A stretch of 6,106 nt of DNA from CAIOZW01 sp049317725 (GCA_049317725.1 JBMOHS010000212.1:1-6106); one strand, 5' to 3'; positions 1 to 6,106 are shown, numbered from the stretch's first letter. A program made the numbers and translations. The notes: generated from the sequence alone by a model not told the origin.

Positions 1-111
1 TTTCTGGCTTGTCAATCCCGGGGAGGGTTGGAAAGCATCAAGGGGTGCAAATACAAGGTCTGCGAAGGCACGAAGCTGTCGACCCGTGCCAGGGTAACGC
101 TTGGGCAACAT
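1..111 (-). CDS. 5' end of an unidentified gene leaving the window on the left
   Basis: An ATG at 111-109 on the minus strand opens a frame of exactly 37 codons with no stop before the window edge. It begins MLPKRYPGTGRQL and continues with LRAFADLVFAPLDAF. I do not recognise the family, and no signal peptide or domain motif is visible in this short piece. The main support is position: the start lies about 55 nt downstream of the expected start site of a good sigma70-like promoter (174-202) pointing the same way. A GTGGAA just upstream of the ATG could serve as a weak ribosome site. Alternative in-frame TTG starts exist upstream (the nearest four codons before the ATG), so the exact start is uncertain. 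A 37-codon open frame can occur by chance in GC-rich DNA, so this call rests on the promoter and layout. Confidence 0.4.
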   Translation of the reverse strand, partial: MLPKRYPGTGRQLRAFADLVFAPLDAFQPSPGLTSQK

Positions 112-140
112 CAGATTCCACAAGTTTCCCCGGTTATGCA

Positions 141-159
141 ACTGACAGTGTCCGTCAGT
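141..159. promoter_or_regulatory. Inverted repeat just downstream of the left-edge promoter
   Basis: ACTGAC (141-146) and GTCAGT (154-159) form a perfect 6-bp inverted repeat around a 7-nt spacer. It begins about 15 nt after the -10 hexamer of the leftward promoter, so it would lie in the first 25 or so transcribed bases. This position suits a repressor operator or a 5' stem-loop stabilising the transcript. It is not followed by a T run in either direction, so it is not an intrinsic terminator. A 6-bp repeat can occur by chance. Confidence 0.35.
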
Positions 160-173
160 CAGCAAAGAAAGAG

Positions 174-202
174 AATATACACAACCACGGGGGGGCCGTC
201 AA
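174..202 (-). promoter_or_regulatory. Sigma70-like promoter for the gene at the left edge
   Basis: On the minus strand TTGACG (202-197) is separated by exactly 17 nt from TATATT (179-174). Each hexamer matches the sigma70 consensus at five of six positions, at the optimal spacing. The spacer contains a run of seven C (189-195 on the complementary strand). The element lies in the gap after the stop of ABC half B and points away from it, toward the partial gene at 111-1. Transcription should start near 165-167. This suggests the left-edge gene has its own promoter rather than depending only on read-through from the exporter operon. Confidence 0.55.
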
Positions 203-247
203 ACCAAAATATCGCCTTTTCGTCATTTCTGTGGAAGCGGGCGGCGA

Positions 248-2086
248 TCAGTGAGCGCCTGACAATGGAGCGACCTGTTCGCGGAATTGCAACTGATAGA
301 GTTTGTGGTAGAAGCCCTGGAGCGCAAGCAACTGCTGATGAGTGCCACGCTCCCGGATCTCGCCTTTGTGGAGGACAAGGATCTGATCGACACGTTGAAT
401 CGTCGAGAGTCGATGGGCAATGATGATCGAGGTACGGTCGACGAGGACCCGATCGATGGCCTGTTGGATGAGCTGCTCGGTCTCGGTGTCGATGCTGGAG
501 GTCGCCTCGTCAAGGACGAGGATTCGCGGGTCAAAGGCGAGGGCCCGGGCGAAGGAGATGAGCTGTTTCTGCCCGACCGAAAAGCCGGCCCCCCGCTCCT
601 GGACGCGGGTCTGGTAGCGGTCAGGGAGGGCCTCGATGAAGCGATCGGCCCGGACCTCGCGGGCAGCCCAGGCGATCCGGTCGTCAGAAATCTCTTCGTT
701 TCCGAGCCGGATATTGGCGGCGATGTCGCCGGAGAAGAGGAACACATCCTGCAGCACGACCGCGAAATTTTCCCGAAGCTGGCGGAGATCCCACTGGCGA
801 ATCTCGACACCGTCGAGGAGGATCTCACCCCGTTGAATGTCGTAGAAGCGCATGAGGAGGCTGGCGATGGTCGTCTTGCCCGAGCCAGTGTGGCCAACGA
901 GGGCGATCGACTGACCCGGTTCAACCGTCAACGAAACATCCCGCAGGACCCAGTCTTCGCCTTGGTAGGCAAACCAGACGTGTCGAAATTCGATCCGGCC
1001 CTGGACGCGGGGACCTCCTGGAGGAACGGCTGGGTGTGCTAGAGAAGCGATCTCCACTGGGTGGTCGAGCAGTCGAAAGATCCGCTCACTTGCCACGACC
1101 GCGGCTTGAAAAAGGTTGTACTTGTCGCTGATGTCCTGGATCGGCATCCAGAGCCGCTGGGTGTATTGGAGAAAAGCGACGAGGGTCCCGACCGTCATCG
1201 CTTGTTGGATGACTTGGCCTCCTCCATACCAAACGATGGCGGCCAAACCGATCGCGGAGATCAGGTTGACGAGGGGATAGAAGACGGCATAGTAGAAGAT
1301 CGTCTCGAGATGAGCCTGCTTGTGAGCCTCATTGATCGCGGAAAACTCTTGGAAGGTGCGGGCTTCCCGGCTGAAGAGCTGCACGACCTGGGCACCCGAG
1401 AGGTGCTCCTGCGTAAAGGCGTTGAGACGGGCAATCCGTGTCCGGACTTGTCGAAAGCCTTCTCTCGCACCTCGCCGAAACCAAGCGGTGGCGGCGACGA
1501 GCAAGGGCACGACGACCAGTGAGACGAGCGCCAAGCGCCAGTTGAAGTAGAACATCATCCCCAGGGCCGCCACGACCAGGACGAGATCCCCCAGCACCTC
1601 GACCAATCCGGAGGTGAAGAGTTCGTTGAGCGAGTCGACGTCCGAGGTCAGGCGCGTCATGAGGCGGCCGACCGGGTTGCGGTCGTAGTAGGAGAGCTCG
1701 ATCGATTGGAGCCGCGCGAAGATCTGCTGGCGCAGATCGAACATGACGCGCTGCCCAATGACGTTGAGAAAGAGGGTCTGAAAGTAGCCAAGACCGAGCG
1801 CGGCGGCGAGCGCGACGAGGTACGCGAGGACGAGGGTGACGAGGCCCTCCATCGCCCGCTCCGCGGAGAGGTTGCCGGCAACGGTGGGAGCGATGTAGTC
1901 ATCGATGGCCAGCTTGGTCAGCAAGGGGCCGACCTGACTGACCAGGCTCATCGAGACCGTCAAGGCGACGGCGGCGAGCGTGAGCTTCCGGTATGGAGCG
2001 AGATAGGTGATCAGGCGGCGTGCAGTTCGCGCGTCATAGATCTTCCCCAGTTGCTCTTCTTCGTGATGAGTGGATGCAGAAGCCAT
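248..2086 (-). CDS. ABC exporter half B (membrane domain plus ATPase, catalytically competent half)
   Basis: A 612-residue ABCB-like half-transporter that would use ATP to export a hydrophobic or amphipathic substrate across the inner membrane; the substrate cannot be read from sequence. Six membrane helices are apparent at about residues 35-55, 80-108, 158-180, 182-203, 265-288 and 295-315. The ATPase domain has A-loop Y374, Walker A GHTGSGKT (398-405), Q-loop Q446, X-loop ERG (497-499), Walker B ILVLDE with catalytic E527, D-loop SSID (530-533) and switch H558. The signature is FSVGQ (502-506) rather than LSGGQ, so this half contributes a poor signature face to the partner's ATP site. The start ATG at 2086 is supported by the N-terminal EEEQLGKIYD stretch, which resembles the beginning of related exporters. 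It lies 48 nt after the stop of half A, and two in-frame TGA codons separate the genes. The ribosome site is weak, and a 12-nt palindrome (2087-2098) abuts the ATG. Family assignment is secure. Confidence 0.97.
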   Translation of the reverse strand: MASASTHHEEEQLGKIYDARTARRLITYLAPYRKLTLAAVALTVSMSLVSQVGPLLTKLAIDDYIAPTVAGNLSAERAMEGLVTLVLAYLVALAAALGLGYFQTLFLNVIGQRVMFDLRQQIFARLQSIELSYYDRNPVGRLMTRLTSDVDSLNELFTSGLVEVLGDLVLVVAALGMMFYFNWRLALVSLVVVPLLVAATAWFRRGAREGFRQVRTRIARLNAFTQEHLSGAQVVQLFSREARTFQEFSAINEAHKQAHLETIFYYAVFYPLVNLISAIGLAAIVWYGGGQVIQQAMTVGTLVAFLQYTQRLWMPIQDISDKYNLFQAAVVASERIFRLLDHPVEIASLAHPAVPPGGPRVQGRIEFRHVWFAYQGEDWVLRDVSLTVEPGQSIALVGHTGSGKTTIASLLMRFYDIQRGEILLDGVEIRQWDLRQLRENFAVVLQDVFLFSGDIAANIRLGNEEISDDRIAWAAREVRADRFIEALPDRYQTRVQERGAGFSVGQKQLISFARALAFDPRILVLDEATSSIDTETEQLIQQAIDRVLVDRTSIIIAHRLSTIQRVDQILVLHKGEIRERGTHQQLLALQGFYHKLYQLQFREQVAPLSGAH

Positions 2087-2134
2087 TGGATCAATCCAAA
2101 TCGAAGTGAAGAATCAGGGCGAACCGGAGAGGGC

Positions 2135-3985
2135 TCACCCTGCCGCCAACTCCTCTTCGAGTCGCTGTCGCTCGTGGAGATCCGCGTAGAGACCGCCAAG
2201 GGCCAAGAGCTGGTCGTGGGTTCCGCGTTCGACGATGCGCCCTTGGTTGAGCACGCAGATCAGATCGGCGTGACGAACGGTGGAGATGCGGTGAGCAACG
2301 ATCAGCGTCGTCCGCTGTTGCATGACCTGACGCAACCGCGAGAGGATCTTCTCTTCGGTGTAGGTATCGACCGCCGACAAGGCATCGTCGAGGAGGAGAA
2401 TGCGGGGCTGATGAAGGATGGCCCGGGCAATCGCGGTCCGCTGCTTCTGACCCCCCGAGAGGGTAATGCCGCGCTCGCCGAGCACCGTTTGAAACTGCGC
2501 GGGGAAGGAGCGGATGTCCTCGGCCAGACCGGCGATCTCGGCCACGGCTTCGATCTCGGCGGGAGTGGGCGGAGAGTCCTCCCGGGCACCGTAGGCGATG
2601 TTCTCGGCAAGTGTCTCACTGAAGAGGAAGGTCTCCTGCTGGACGTACCCGATCTGCCGACGCAAGGCGGCGAGCGGAATCTGGCGGATCGGGCGATCAT
2701 CGATCCAGATCATCCCCGGTTCCGCATCGAAGAGGCGCGGGAGGAGGTTGAGCAGCGTCGACTTGCCGGAGCCGGTCCGCCCGATGAAAGCCACCGTCTG
2801 TCCCGGCTCAATGACGAGATCGATGCCGTCGAGCGCGGGGGGGAGTTCGGGTCTGTAGCGAAAGGTGAGCTGGCGAAACTCGATCTTGCCGCGCAGTGGA
2901 AGCTCCAGCGTGGGCTGAACCACGCCATCGCCACTCGACTCGTCCTGGATGGCTGGATCGATCGCCATGACCTCCTGCATGCGCTTGAGACTGGCACTTC
3001 CCCGCTGCACGAGGTTGGTGACGAAGCCGAGCGCCACCAATGGCCAGATCAACTGCTCGAGGTAGAGGTGAAAAGCGGCAAACTCACCGATCGTCATCCT
3101 TCCCTGGGCGGTCTCGTACCCACCGACGAGGAGGATCACCGCGAAGCCAAGCCCAATACAGAACTGCATCAGGGGATAGAAGGCGGCAGAGAGACGAACC
3201 AGCCCGAGATTCCGGTCGATGTACTCCTGATTGAGCGCCGCAAAGGTCGCCTCCTCGGCTCGCTCCCGGCTGTAGGCCCGCACGACGCGGACGCCCGTCA
3301 GGTTCTCCTGGGCCCGGGCCGTAATCTCGGAGAAGAACTCTTGGACCTTCTCAAAGCGCAGGTGAATCTGCTGACCGAAATACTTGACGGTCAGGGAGAC
3401 GAGCGGCATCGTCAGCAGGAGCAGGAGGGTCAGCTTGGGACTGATGCCGTACATGACCGGCAGGATGATGACCACCCGAAAGAGCGTCTGCTCGCTGTAC
3501 ATGATCGCCGGCCCGACGATCTGCCGGACGGCCCCGAGATCGTTGGTGGCCCGGGCCATGAGATCCCCAATCCGCCGATCCTGGTAGAAGGAGAGCGGCA
3601 TCTGCTGGAGGTGGCCGTAGAAGTCCTGGCGGAGATCGTATTCAATGTAGCGGGACATGTTGATCAGGGTCCGCCGCTGCAGATAGAGAAAGATCCCGCT
3701 GAGAAGACTGGTCCCAATGATGATCCCGACCGCCCGCCAGAGCGTCGCGTAGGTCAGCCCTTCCTGGCGCAGCCCGTCGATCGCCTCGCCAACATACCGG
3801 GGAACGAGGGTCCCGAACCCCACCGAGGCGAAAACGAAGAGGGTTCCCGCGATCAGCCGGCTCCGGTAGCGAAGCAGGGACGCGAAGAGCCACCTCCAGC
3901 CTGTCGCATAGCGTCTGGGTGCCTCTCTCGCAAGGGGAGGGGTGAAGGTGGGATCCGGAAGAGGAGTCGAAGTAGGCTCAGCCAT
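2135..3985 (-). CDS. ABC exporter half A (membrane domain plus ATPase, degenerate-site half)
   Basis: A 616-residue ABCB-like half-transporter, partner of the gene directly downstream. A proline-rich N-terminus (first 20 or so residues) precedes six membrane helices at about 42-62, 81-103, 160-183, 185-203, 266-290 and 296-318. The ATPase domain has A-loop Y377, Walker A GRTGSGKST (402-410), Q-loop Q450, X-loop ERG (504-506), a perfect LSGGQ (509-513), Walker B ILLLDD, D-loop SAVD (537-540) and switch H565. The residue after the Walker B Asp is D534 where a catalytic Glu is expected, which marks the degenerate half of heterodimeric exporters; the switch His is nevertheless kept. I chose the ATG at 3985, 10 nt after the stop of the small membrane gene. 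A TTG at 4021 would add 12 residues and overlap that gene by 26 nt; it has a GGAGG upstream but at long spacing. Being first of the pair and degenerate matches the order in TM287/288 and BmrCD. Confidence 0.97.
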   Translation of the reverse strand: MAEPTSTPLPDPTFTPPLAREAPRRYATGWRWLFASLLRYRSRLIAGTLFVFASVGFGTLVPRYVGEAIDGLRQEGLTYATLWRAVGIIIGTSLLSGIFLYLQRRTLINMSRYIEYDLRQDFYGHLQQMPLSFYQDRRIGDLMARATNDLGAVRQIVGPAIMYSEQTLFRVVIILPVMYGISPKLTLLLLLTMPLVSLTVKYFGQQIHLRFEKVQEFFSEITARAQENLTGVRVVRAYSRERAEEATFAALNQEYIDRNLGLVRLSAAFYPLMQFCIGLGFAVILLVGGYETAQGRMTIGEFAAFHLYLEQLIWPLVALGFVTNLVQRGSASLKRMQEVMAIDPAIQDESSGDGVVQPTLELPLRGKIEFRQLTFRYRPELPPALDGIDLVIEPGQTVAFIGRTGSGKSTLLNLLPRLFDAEPGMIWIDDRPIRQIPLAALRRQIGYVQQETFLFSETLAENIAYGAREDSPPTPAEIEAVAEIAGLAEDIRSFPAQFQTVLGERGITLSGGQKQRTAIARAILHQPRILLLDDALSAVDTYTEEKILSRLRQVMQQRTTLIVAHRISTVRHADLICVLNQGRIVERGTHDQLLALGGLYADLHERQRLEEELAAG

Positions 3986-3995
3986 GAGGCGTCCA

Positions 3996-4382
3996 TCAGT
4001 GGGGGCGCAGGGATCGCGCAATCAGTCCCAAGCCCCCTCCCAGCAGGGTCAGCATGGTCAGGGTGAGGAAGAGACTTGCCGGTCGGAAGTAAAGTTCGAG
4101 GTTGACGATCACGCCAATCAGCATGAGGATCAGGGAGAGGAGAGTCAAGGCCCATCCGGGAAAGGACCGGCCATTGAAGAAGAGCAGCCCCAGGCCGATC
4201 AAGAGCAACAGCAGCAGCGGACCAGCCAGTGAGTACCCGGAATACGACCAGAATCTGCTCTGTACCACCACTTGGTTGGTCAAGAGGTAGGCCCCCAAGA
4301 GGGCCATCAAGAGCCCAAGGACGAACTCACCCAATCCACCACTCGTCCCACCAACCCCTTTCGGCAGTCGTTCGTTGCTCAT
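3996..4382 (-). CDS. Small four-helix membrane protein, first gene of the exporter operon
   Basis: A 128-residue, very hydrophobic protein of unknown function. Four membrane helices are visible at about 17-35, 50-69, 75-93 and 101-123, with short hydrophilic ends (start MSNERLPKG, end IARSLRPH). The loop between helices 1 and 2 is aromatic (QSRFWSYSGYS) and the helix 2-3 turn has FFNGRSFPGW. The general look, with LGEF near the start and GLGLIARSLR at the end, resembles conserved hypothetical membrane proteins, but I cannot name a family with confidence. There is no signal peptide and there are no catalytic motifs. Its stop is 10 nt before the ATG of ABC half A, so the genes are likely co-transcribed and perhaps translationally coupled. 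It could be an accessory or stabilising protein of the exporter, or simply co-regulated. The start is the ATG at 4382; a GGTGGGA about 10 nt upstream is a modest ribosome site. The coding call is strong because of the clean helix pattern and operon fit. Confidence 0.85.
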   Translation of the reverse strand: MSNERLPKGVGGTSGGLGEFVLGLLMALLGAYLLTNQVVVQSRFWSYSGYSLAGPLLLLLLIGLGLLFFNGRSFPGWALTLLSLILMLIGVIVNLELYFRPASLFLTLTMLTLLGGGLGLIARSLRPH

Positions 4383-4423
4383 CGGAAGTTCCCACCGCGA
4401 CTGATCTCGGGAATGAACGCTGC

Positions 4424-4466
4424 TGATGGACCTCTCTCGTCGGGTGAAGAACCGACACTGCCATCA
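4424..4466 (-). promoter_or_regulatory. Possible nested stem-loop in the leader of the exporter operon
   Basis: Within the predicted leader, TGATGG and CCATCA (4461-4466 and 4424-4429) form an outer 6-bp inverted repeat. GTCGG and CCGAC (4452-4456 and 4439-4443) form an inner 5-bp repeat around an 8-nt loop. The two are separated by unpaired segments of 4 and 9 nt. No T run follows, so it is not a complete intrinsic terminator. It could be a structured leader affecting RNA stability or translation, or a chance pairing; no known riboswitch class is recognised. Confidence 0.22.
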
Positions 4467-4496
4467 TCAGGAGGATCAGACCTCAACAGCCCATTC

Positions 4497-4523
4497 AATA
4501 TATCAAAGAGTTACCAGGATCAA
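4497..4523 (-). promoter_or_regulatory. Candidate promoter of the small membrane protein/ABC exporter operon
   Basis: On the minus strand TTGATC (4523-4518) and TATATT (4502-4497) are separated by 15 nt, which is short. The -10 hexamer is preceded by TGA, giving an extended -10 motif (TG-n-TATATT) that can compensate for a poor -35 spacing. It is the most AT-rich stretch in the gap between the sulfatase and the operon. Transcription would start near 4490, leaving a leader of about 108 nt before the ATG at 4382. Confidence 0.42.
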
Positions 4524-4559
4524 CACTTGGTCGAGCGGATGTCCAAAGGGTATGGTTCC

Positions 4560-4599
4560 CCGGCACGCCGGTTGAAACGCAGGCCGAGTGAGGCGGCCT
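4560..4599 (-). terminator. Two GC-rich hairpins after the sulfatase, possible terminator
   Basis: AGGCCG (4581-4586) and CGGCCT (4594-4599) pair perfectly around a 7-nt loop, starting 19 nt after the sulfatase stop. A second compact repeat CCGGC/GCCGG lies at 4560-4571. On the minus strand the first stem is followed only by GCGTTTCAA, without a real U tract, so any intrinsic termination would be weak or bidirectional. The placement between the sulfatase stop and the next operon promoter fits a transcription-unit boundary. The rest of the 235-bp gap (4383-4617) holds the promoter and leader described separately and no convincing gene. Confidence 0.28.
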
Positions 4600-4617
4600 C
4601 CCCTCCACGTACGGTCA

Positions 4618-6054
4618 TCACGGCCGTGCGTTGGGATTGACGCTAGGCAACTGCGCGTCGACCGCGCGACGCCATTCGTCCAGCCTCCTCTGCAATCGAC
4701 TGCTCTGAGCAGGTTCGCGTCGAGAGAGATCGGTCTTCTCTCCTGGATCGTCGCGCAGATGGTAGAGCTCGACGCGTTGATCCTCGAAATATTCGAGCAG
4801 TTTCCAGTGCCCCTCGCGGATGGCACTGACGGGCGTAGTCGTCGGATAGTAATGTGGGTAGTGGAAGAAGAGGGAATTCCGATCGAGCCTCGCGGCTGGA
4901 TTCCGCAGCAACGGGAAGAGGCTCAGCCCATCGACGCCGCTCTCCTGCGTCACGCCAGCCACTTCAGCCAAGGTATGGAAAAGGTCCATGCAGATGACGG
5001 GCTGATCGATGACCGTGCCGGGAGGGGTCACCCCCGCCCACGAAATGATGAGGGGTACCCTGACGCCTCCCTCATAGAGAGAGCCCTTCCCAGAGCGCAG
5101 CGGGGCATTACTGGTGACCTGCACCCCCTTGTATGAATTGACATACCCCCCATTGTCCGAAGTGAAAACGAAGAGCGTTTGCGCCGCCAGCTTCTTCTTC
5201 TGAAGGTGGCCCATGATCCGACCGACATTGGCATCGAGCGTCTCGATCATCGCCGCATAATCGGGGTTCTGATGGTGGAATTCGGGTTTGAGCCGCTGCC
5301 GGTATTTTGCGGTCAAAGACGGCTTCCCCTCGATCGGAGTGTGTGGATTGTGGTACCAGAGGTTGAGGAAGAAGGGGCGGGATCCGGCCTGGTCGATCAG
5401 GCTGATCGCCTCCTCGGTGAGGCGATCGGTCAAGTAATCCCCTTCCCTGCCAAGCCCCAGCCCTGGGACATATCGAAACTCGCCTGACTGGCCAAAGTTG
5501 CCCCGAAAAGGCCAGAAGAAGGTCGCGGGTGCCCCCCAGTGGGTGCCCCCAATGTTGAGGTCGAACCCATGGCGCTCCGGTGCGTTGGCGGCATCGCCGA
5601 GGTGCCACTTCCCCACGTGAAAGGTCAGATAACCTGTGGCGCGCAGCAGCTCGGCGATCGTCGTCTCGTCGGCACCGAGATTGTGAATCGTAGATGGCGC
5701 CAACAGCCGGTTCTTGGTACGGGCCAATTCGGCGTCTCGCCCGACTGAGCCTTCGCGCCAGATCGTCAAGTTGAGACGCGCGGCGTGCTTCCCAGTCAGA
5801 ATCGCCGCACGGGTAGGGGAACAGACAGACATCGCGTAGGCCTGCGTAAAACGCACCCCTTGGCGTGCCAGCTGATCGAGATGGGGGGTCTCGTGCAGGT
5901 CAGCGCCATAACTGCCCAGGTCGGCCCACCCGAGATCGTCCGCGACAATCAGGACGATATTGGGTCGCCCCACCGTCTGGGCGGTCCCTTGAACCGGGTC
6001 GACCAAGAAGATCGACGCAATGAAGCAGACGAACAGGATCGAAAGATGGCGCAT
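4618..6054 (-). CDS. Secreted sulfatase (arylsulfatase-type, formylglycine-dependent)
   Basis: A 478-residue sulfatase that would hydrolyse sulfate esters, on a carbohydrate or aryl substrate, outside the cytoplasm. Residues 1 to about 25 form a signal peptide (MRHLSILFVCFIAS core, probable cleavage near VQG-TAQ). Metal ligands D39-D40 lie in VADDLGW. The first family signature, SVCSPTRAAILTG (76-88), fits the classical sulfatase pattern; C78 would be oxidised to formylglycine and R82 stabilises it. The second signature, GYLTFHVGKWHL, runs 141-152 with K149 and H151. Further active-site elements are H235 in YHNPHTP, D300-N301 in SDNGG and K323 in LRSGKGS. Length is typical, all key residues are present and no frameshift is seen. 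The maturation enzyme is not in the window, nor are other polysaccharide genes, so the substrate is open. The ATG at 6054 is chosen because it directly starts the signal peptide. The upstream AAAGAG is a weak ribosome site. Confidence 0.97.
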   Translation of the reverse strand: MRHLSILFVCFIASIFLVDPVQGTAQTVGRPNIVLIVADDLGWADLGSYGADLHETPHLDQLARQGVRFTQAYAMSVCSPTRAAILTGKHAARLNLTIWREGSVGRDAELARTKNRLLAPSTIHNLGADETTIAELLRATGYLTFHVGKWHLGDAANAPERHGFDLNIGGTHWGAPATFFWPFRGNFGQSGEFRYVPGLGLGREGDYLTDRLTEEAISLIDQAGSRPFFLNLWYHNPHTPIEGKPSLTAKYRQRLKPEFHHQNPDYAAMIETLDANVGRIMGHLQKKKLAAQTLFVFTSDNGGYVNSYKGVQVTSNAPLRSGKGSLYEGGVRVPLIISWAGVTPPGTVIDQPVICMDLFHTLAEVAGVTQESGVDGLSLFPLLRNPAARLDRNSLFFHYPHYYPTTTPVSAIREGHWKLLEYFEDQRVELYHLRDDPGEKTDLSRREPAQSSRLQRRLDEWRRAVDAQLPSVNPNARP

Positions 6055-6106
6055 GGAGTGGGCTCTTTTCTGGCAAGAGTGGTCTTCACCGTTCGGTCAG
6101 TACCTC
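6055..6106 (-). promoter_or_regulatory. 5' flank of the sulfatase with two short inverted repeats
   Basis: The 52 bases upstream of the sulfatase show no convincing -35/-10 pair, so its promoter may lie beyond the right edge. CTCTT/AAGAG (6063-6067 and 6075-6079) could fold in the leader and would cover the purine-rich AAAGAG that is the only plausible ribosome site. ACCG-TT-CGGT (6088-6097) is a short palindrome of the type bound by dimeric repressors. Both are short enough to be chance. Confidence 0.2.

Noticed and set aside
187..199. ACGG/CCGT around a G5 run as a hairpin or G-quadruplex element
   Set aside because: The stem is 4 bp and there is only one G tract, so no quadruplex is possible; it also lies inside the spacer of the promoter candidate.
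204..248. Inverted repeat ATCGCC/GGCGAT followed by ATTTTGG after the stop of ABC half B, as a terminator
   Set aside because: The stem is only 6 bp with a 26-nt loop, and the T run is short and interrupted. It is too weak to call an intrinsic terminator.
287..1522. Further long plus-strand frames opposite ABC half B
   Set aside because: Same codon-register shadow effect as above, with no recognisable domain or ribosome site.
2087..2134. A natural fusion or recoding between the two ABC genes, since they share the same frame
   Set aside because: Two in-frame TGA codons separate them (the stop of half A and another at codon 7 of the gap). Half B has its own ATG and a family-typical N-terminus, so they are simply adjacent genes.
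1706..4066. A 786-codon open frame on the plus strand antisense to both ABC genes
   Set aside because: It is in exact codon register with the minus-strand genes (all starts share the same frame, and the 48-nt gap is a multiple of three). Its stops would require TTA, CTA or TCA codons in the real genes, which are rare in this GC-rich coding sequence. The translation is a charged, low-complexity E/R/G/D-rich string with no domain, while the opposite strand encodes textbook ABC motifs.
4272..4640. A 122-codon plus-strand frame covering the gap between the sulfatase and the operon
   Set aside because: It overlaps the ends of two well-supported genes, is rich in Pro/Ser/Arg with no domain, and has no promoter or ribosome site in that direction.
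4588..5136. A 182-codon plus-strand frame opposite the sulfatase
   Set aside because: It is in register with the sulfatase codons and open only because of codon bias; the sulfatase on the other strand has both family signatures.
6088..6097. ACCG-TT-CGGT palindrome and its similarity to the GTCAGT repeat near 154 as a shared regulator site
   Set aside because: The common part is only six bases (GTCAGT), and the arms around it differ. Two such matches in 6 kb are expected by chance.

Overview
The window is a compact, GC-rich bacterial segment (roughly 60% G+C by eye) with every supported gene on the minus strand. Order along the minus strand, from the right edge to the left: a secreted sulfatase (6054-4618); a 235-bp gap with a possible terminator, a candidate promoter and a possibly structured leader; a three-gene operon of a small four-helix membrane protein (4382-3996), ABC exporter half A (3985-2135) and ABC exporter half B (2086-248); then a promoter-like element and the 5' end of one more gene that runs off the left edge (111-1). 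No RNA genes, CRISPR arrays, insertion sequences or long repeats were seen.

The two ABC proteins are full transmembrane-plus-ATPase half-transporters of the ABCB-like multidrug/lipid exporter type and almost certainly form a heterodimer. Half A has Asp in place of the catalytic Walker B Glu but keeps a perfect LSGGQ. Half B has the catalytic Glu but an aberrant FSVGQ signature. In the head-to-tail ATPase dimer both defects fall in the same composite site, leaving one canonical and one degenerate site, as known for TM287/288- and BmrCD-type exporters. The small membrane protein is 10 nt upstream of half A and probably co-transcribed, so it may be an accessory or co-regulated protein; its function is not known to me.

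The sulfatase carries both classical sulfatase signatures, including the Cys that is converted to formylglycine, plus a signal peptide. It would hydrolyse a sulfate ester outside the cytoplasm. It has no obvious functional link to the exporter, and the gap between them looks like a transcription-unit boundary.

The organism cannot be fixed from this sequence. A secreted sulfatase and these exporter sequence styles fit groups such as Verrucomicrobiota, Planctomycetota or Acidobacteriota, but this is only a guess. The region looks like ordinary chromosomal sequence. The parts most worth a second look are the exporter asymmetry, its small membrane partner, the operon leader, and the promoter-plus-palindrome at the left edge.
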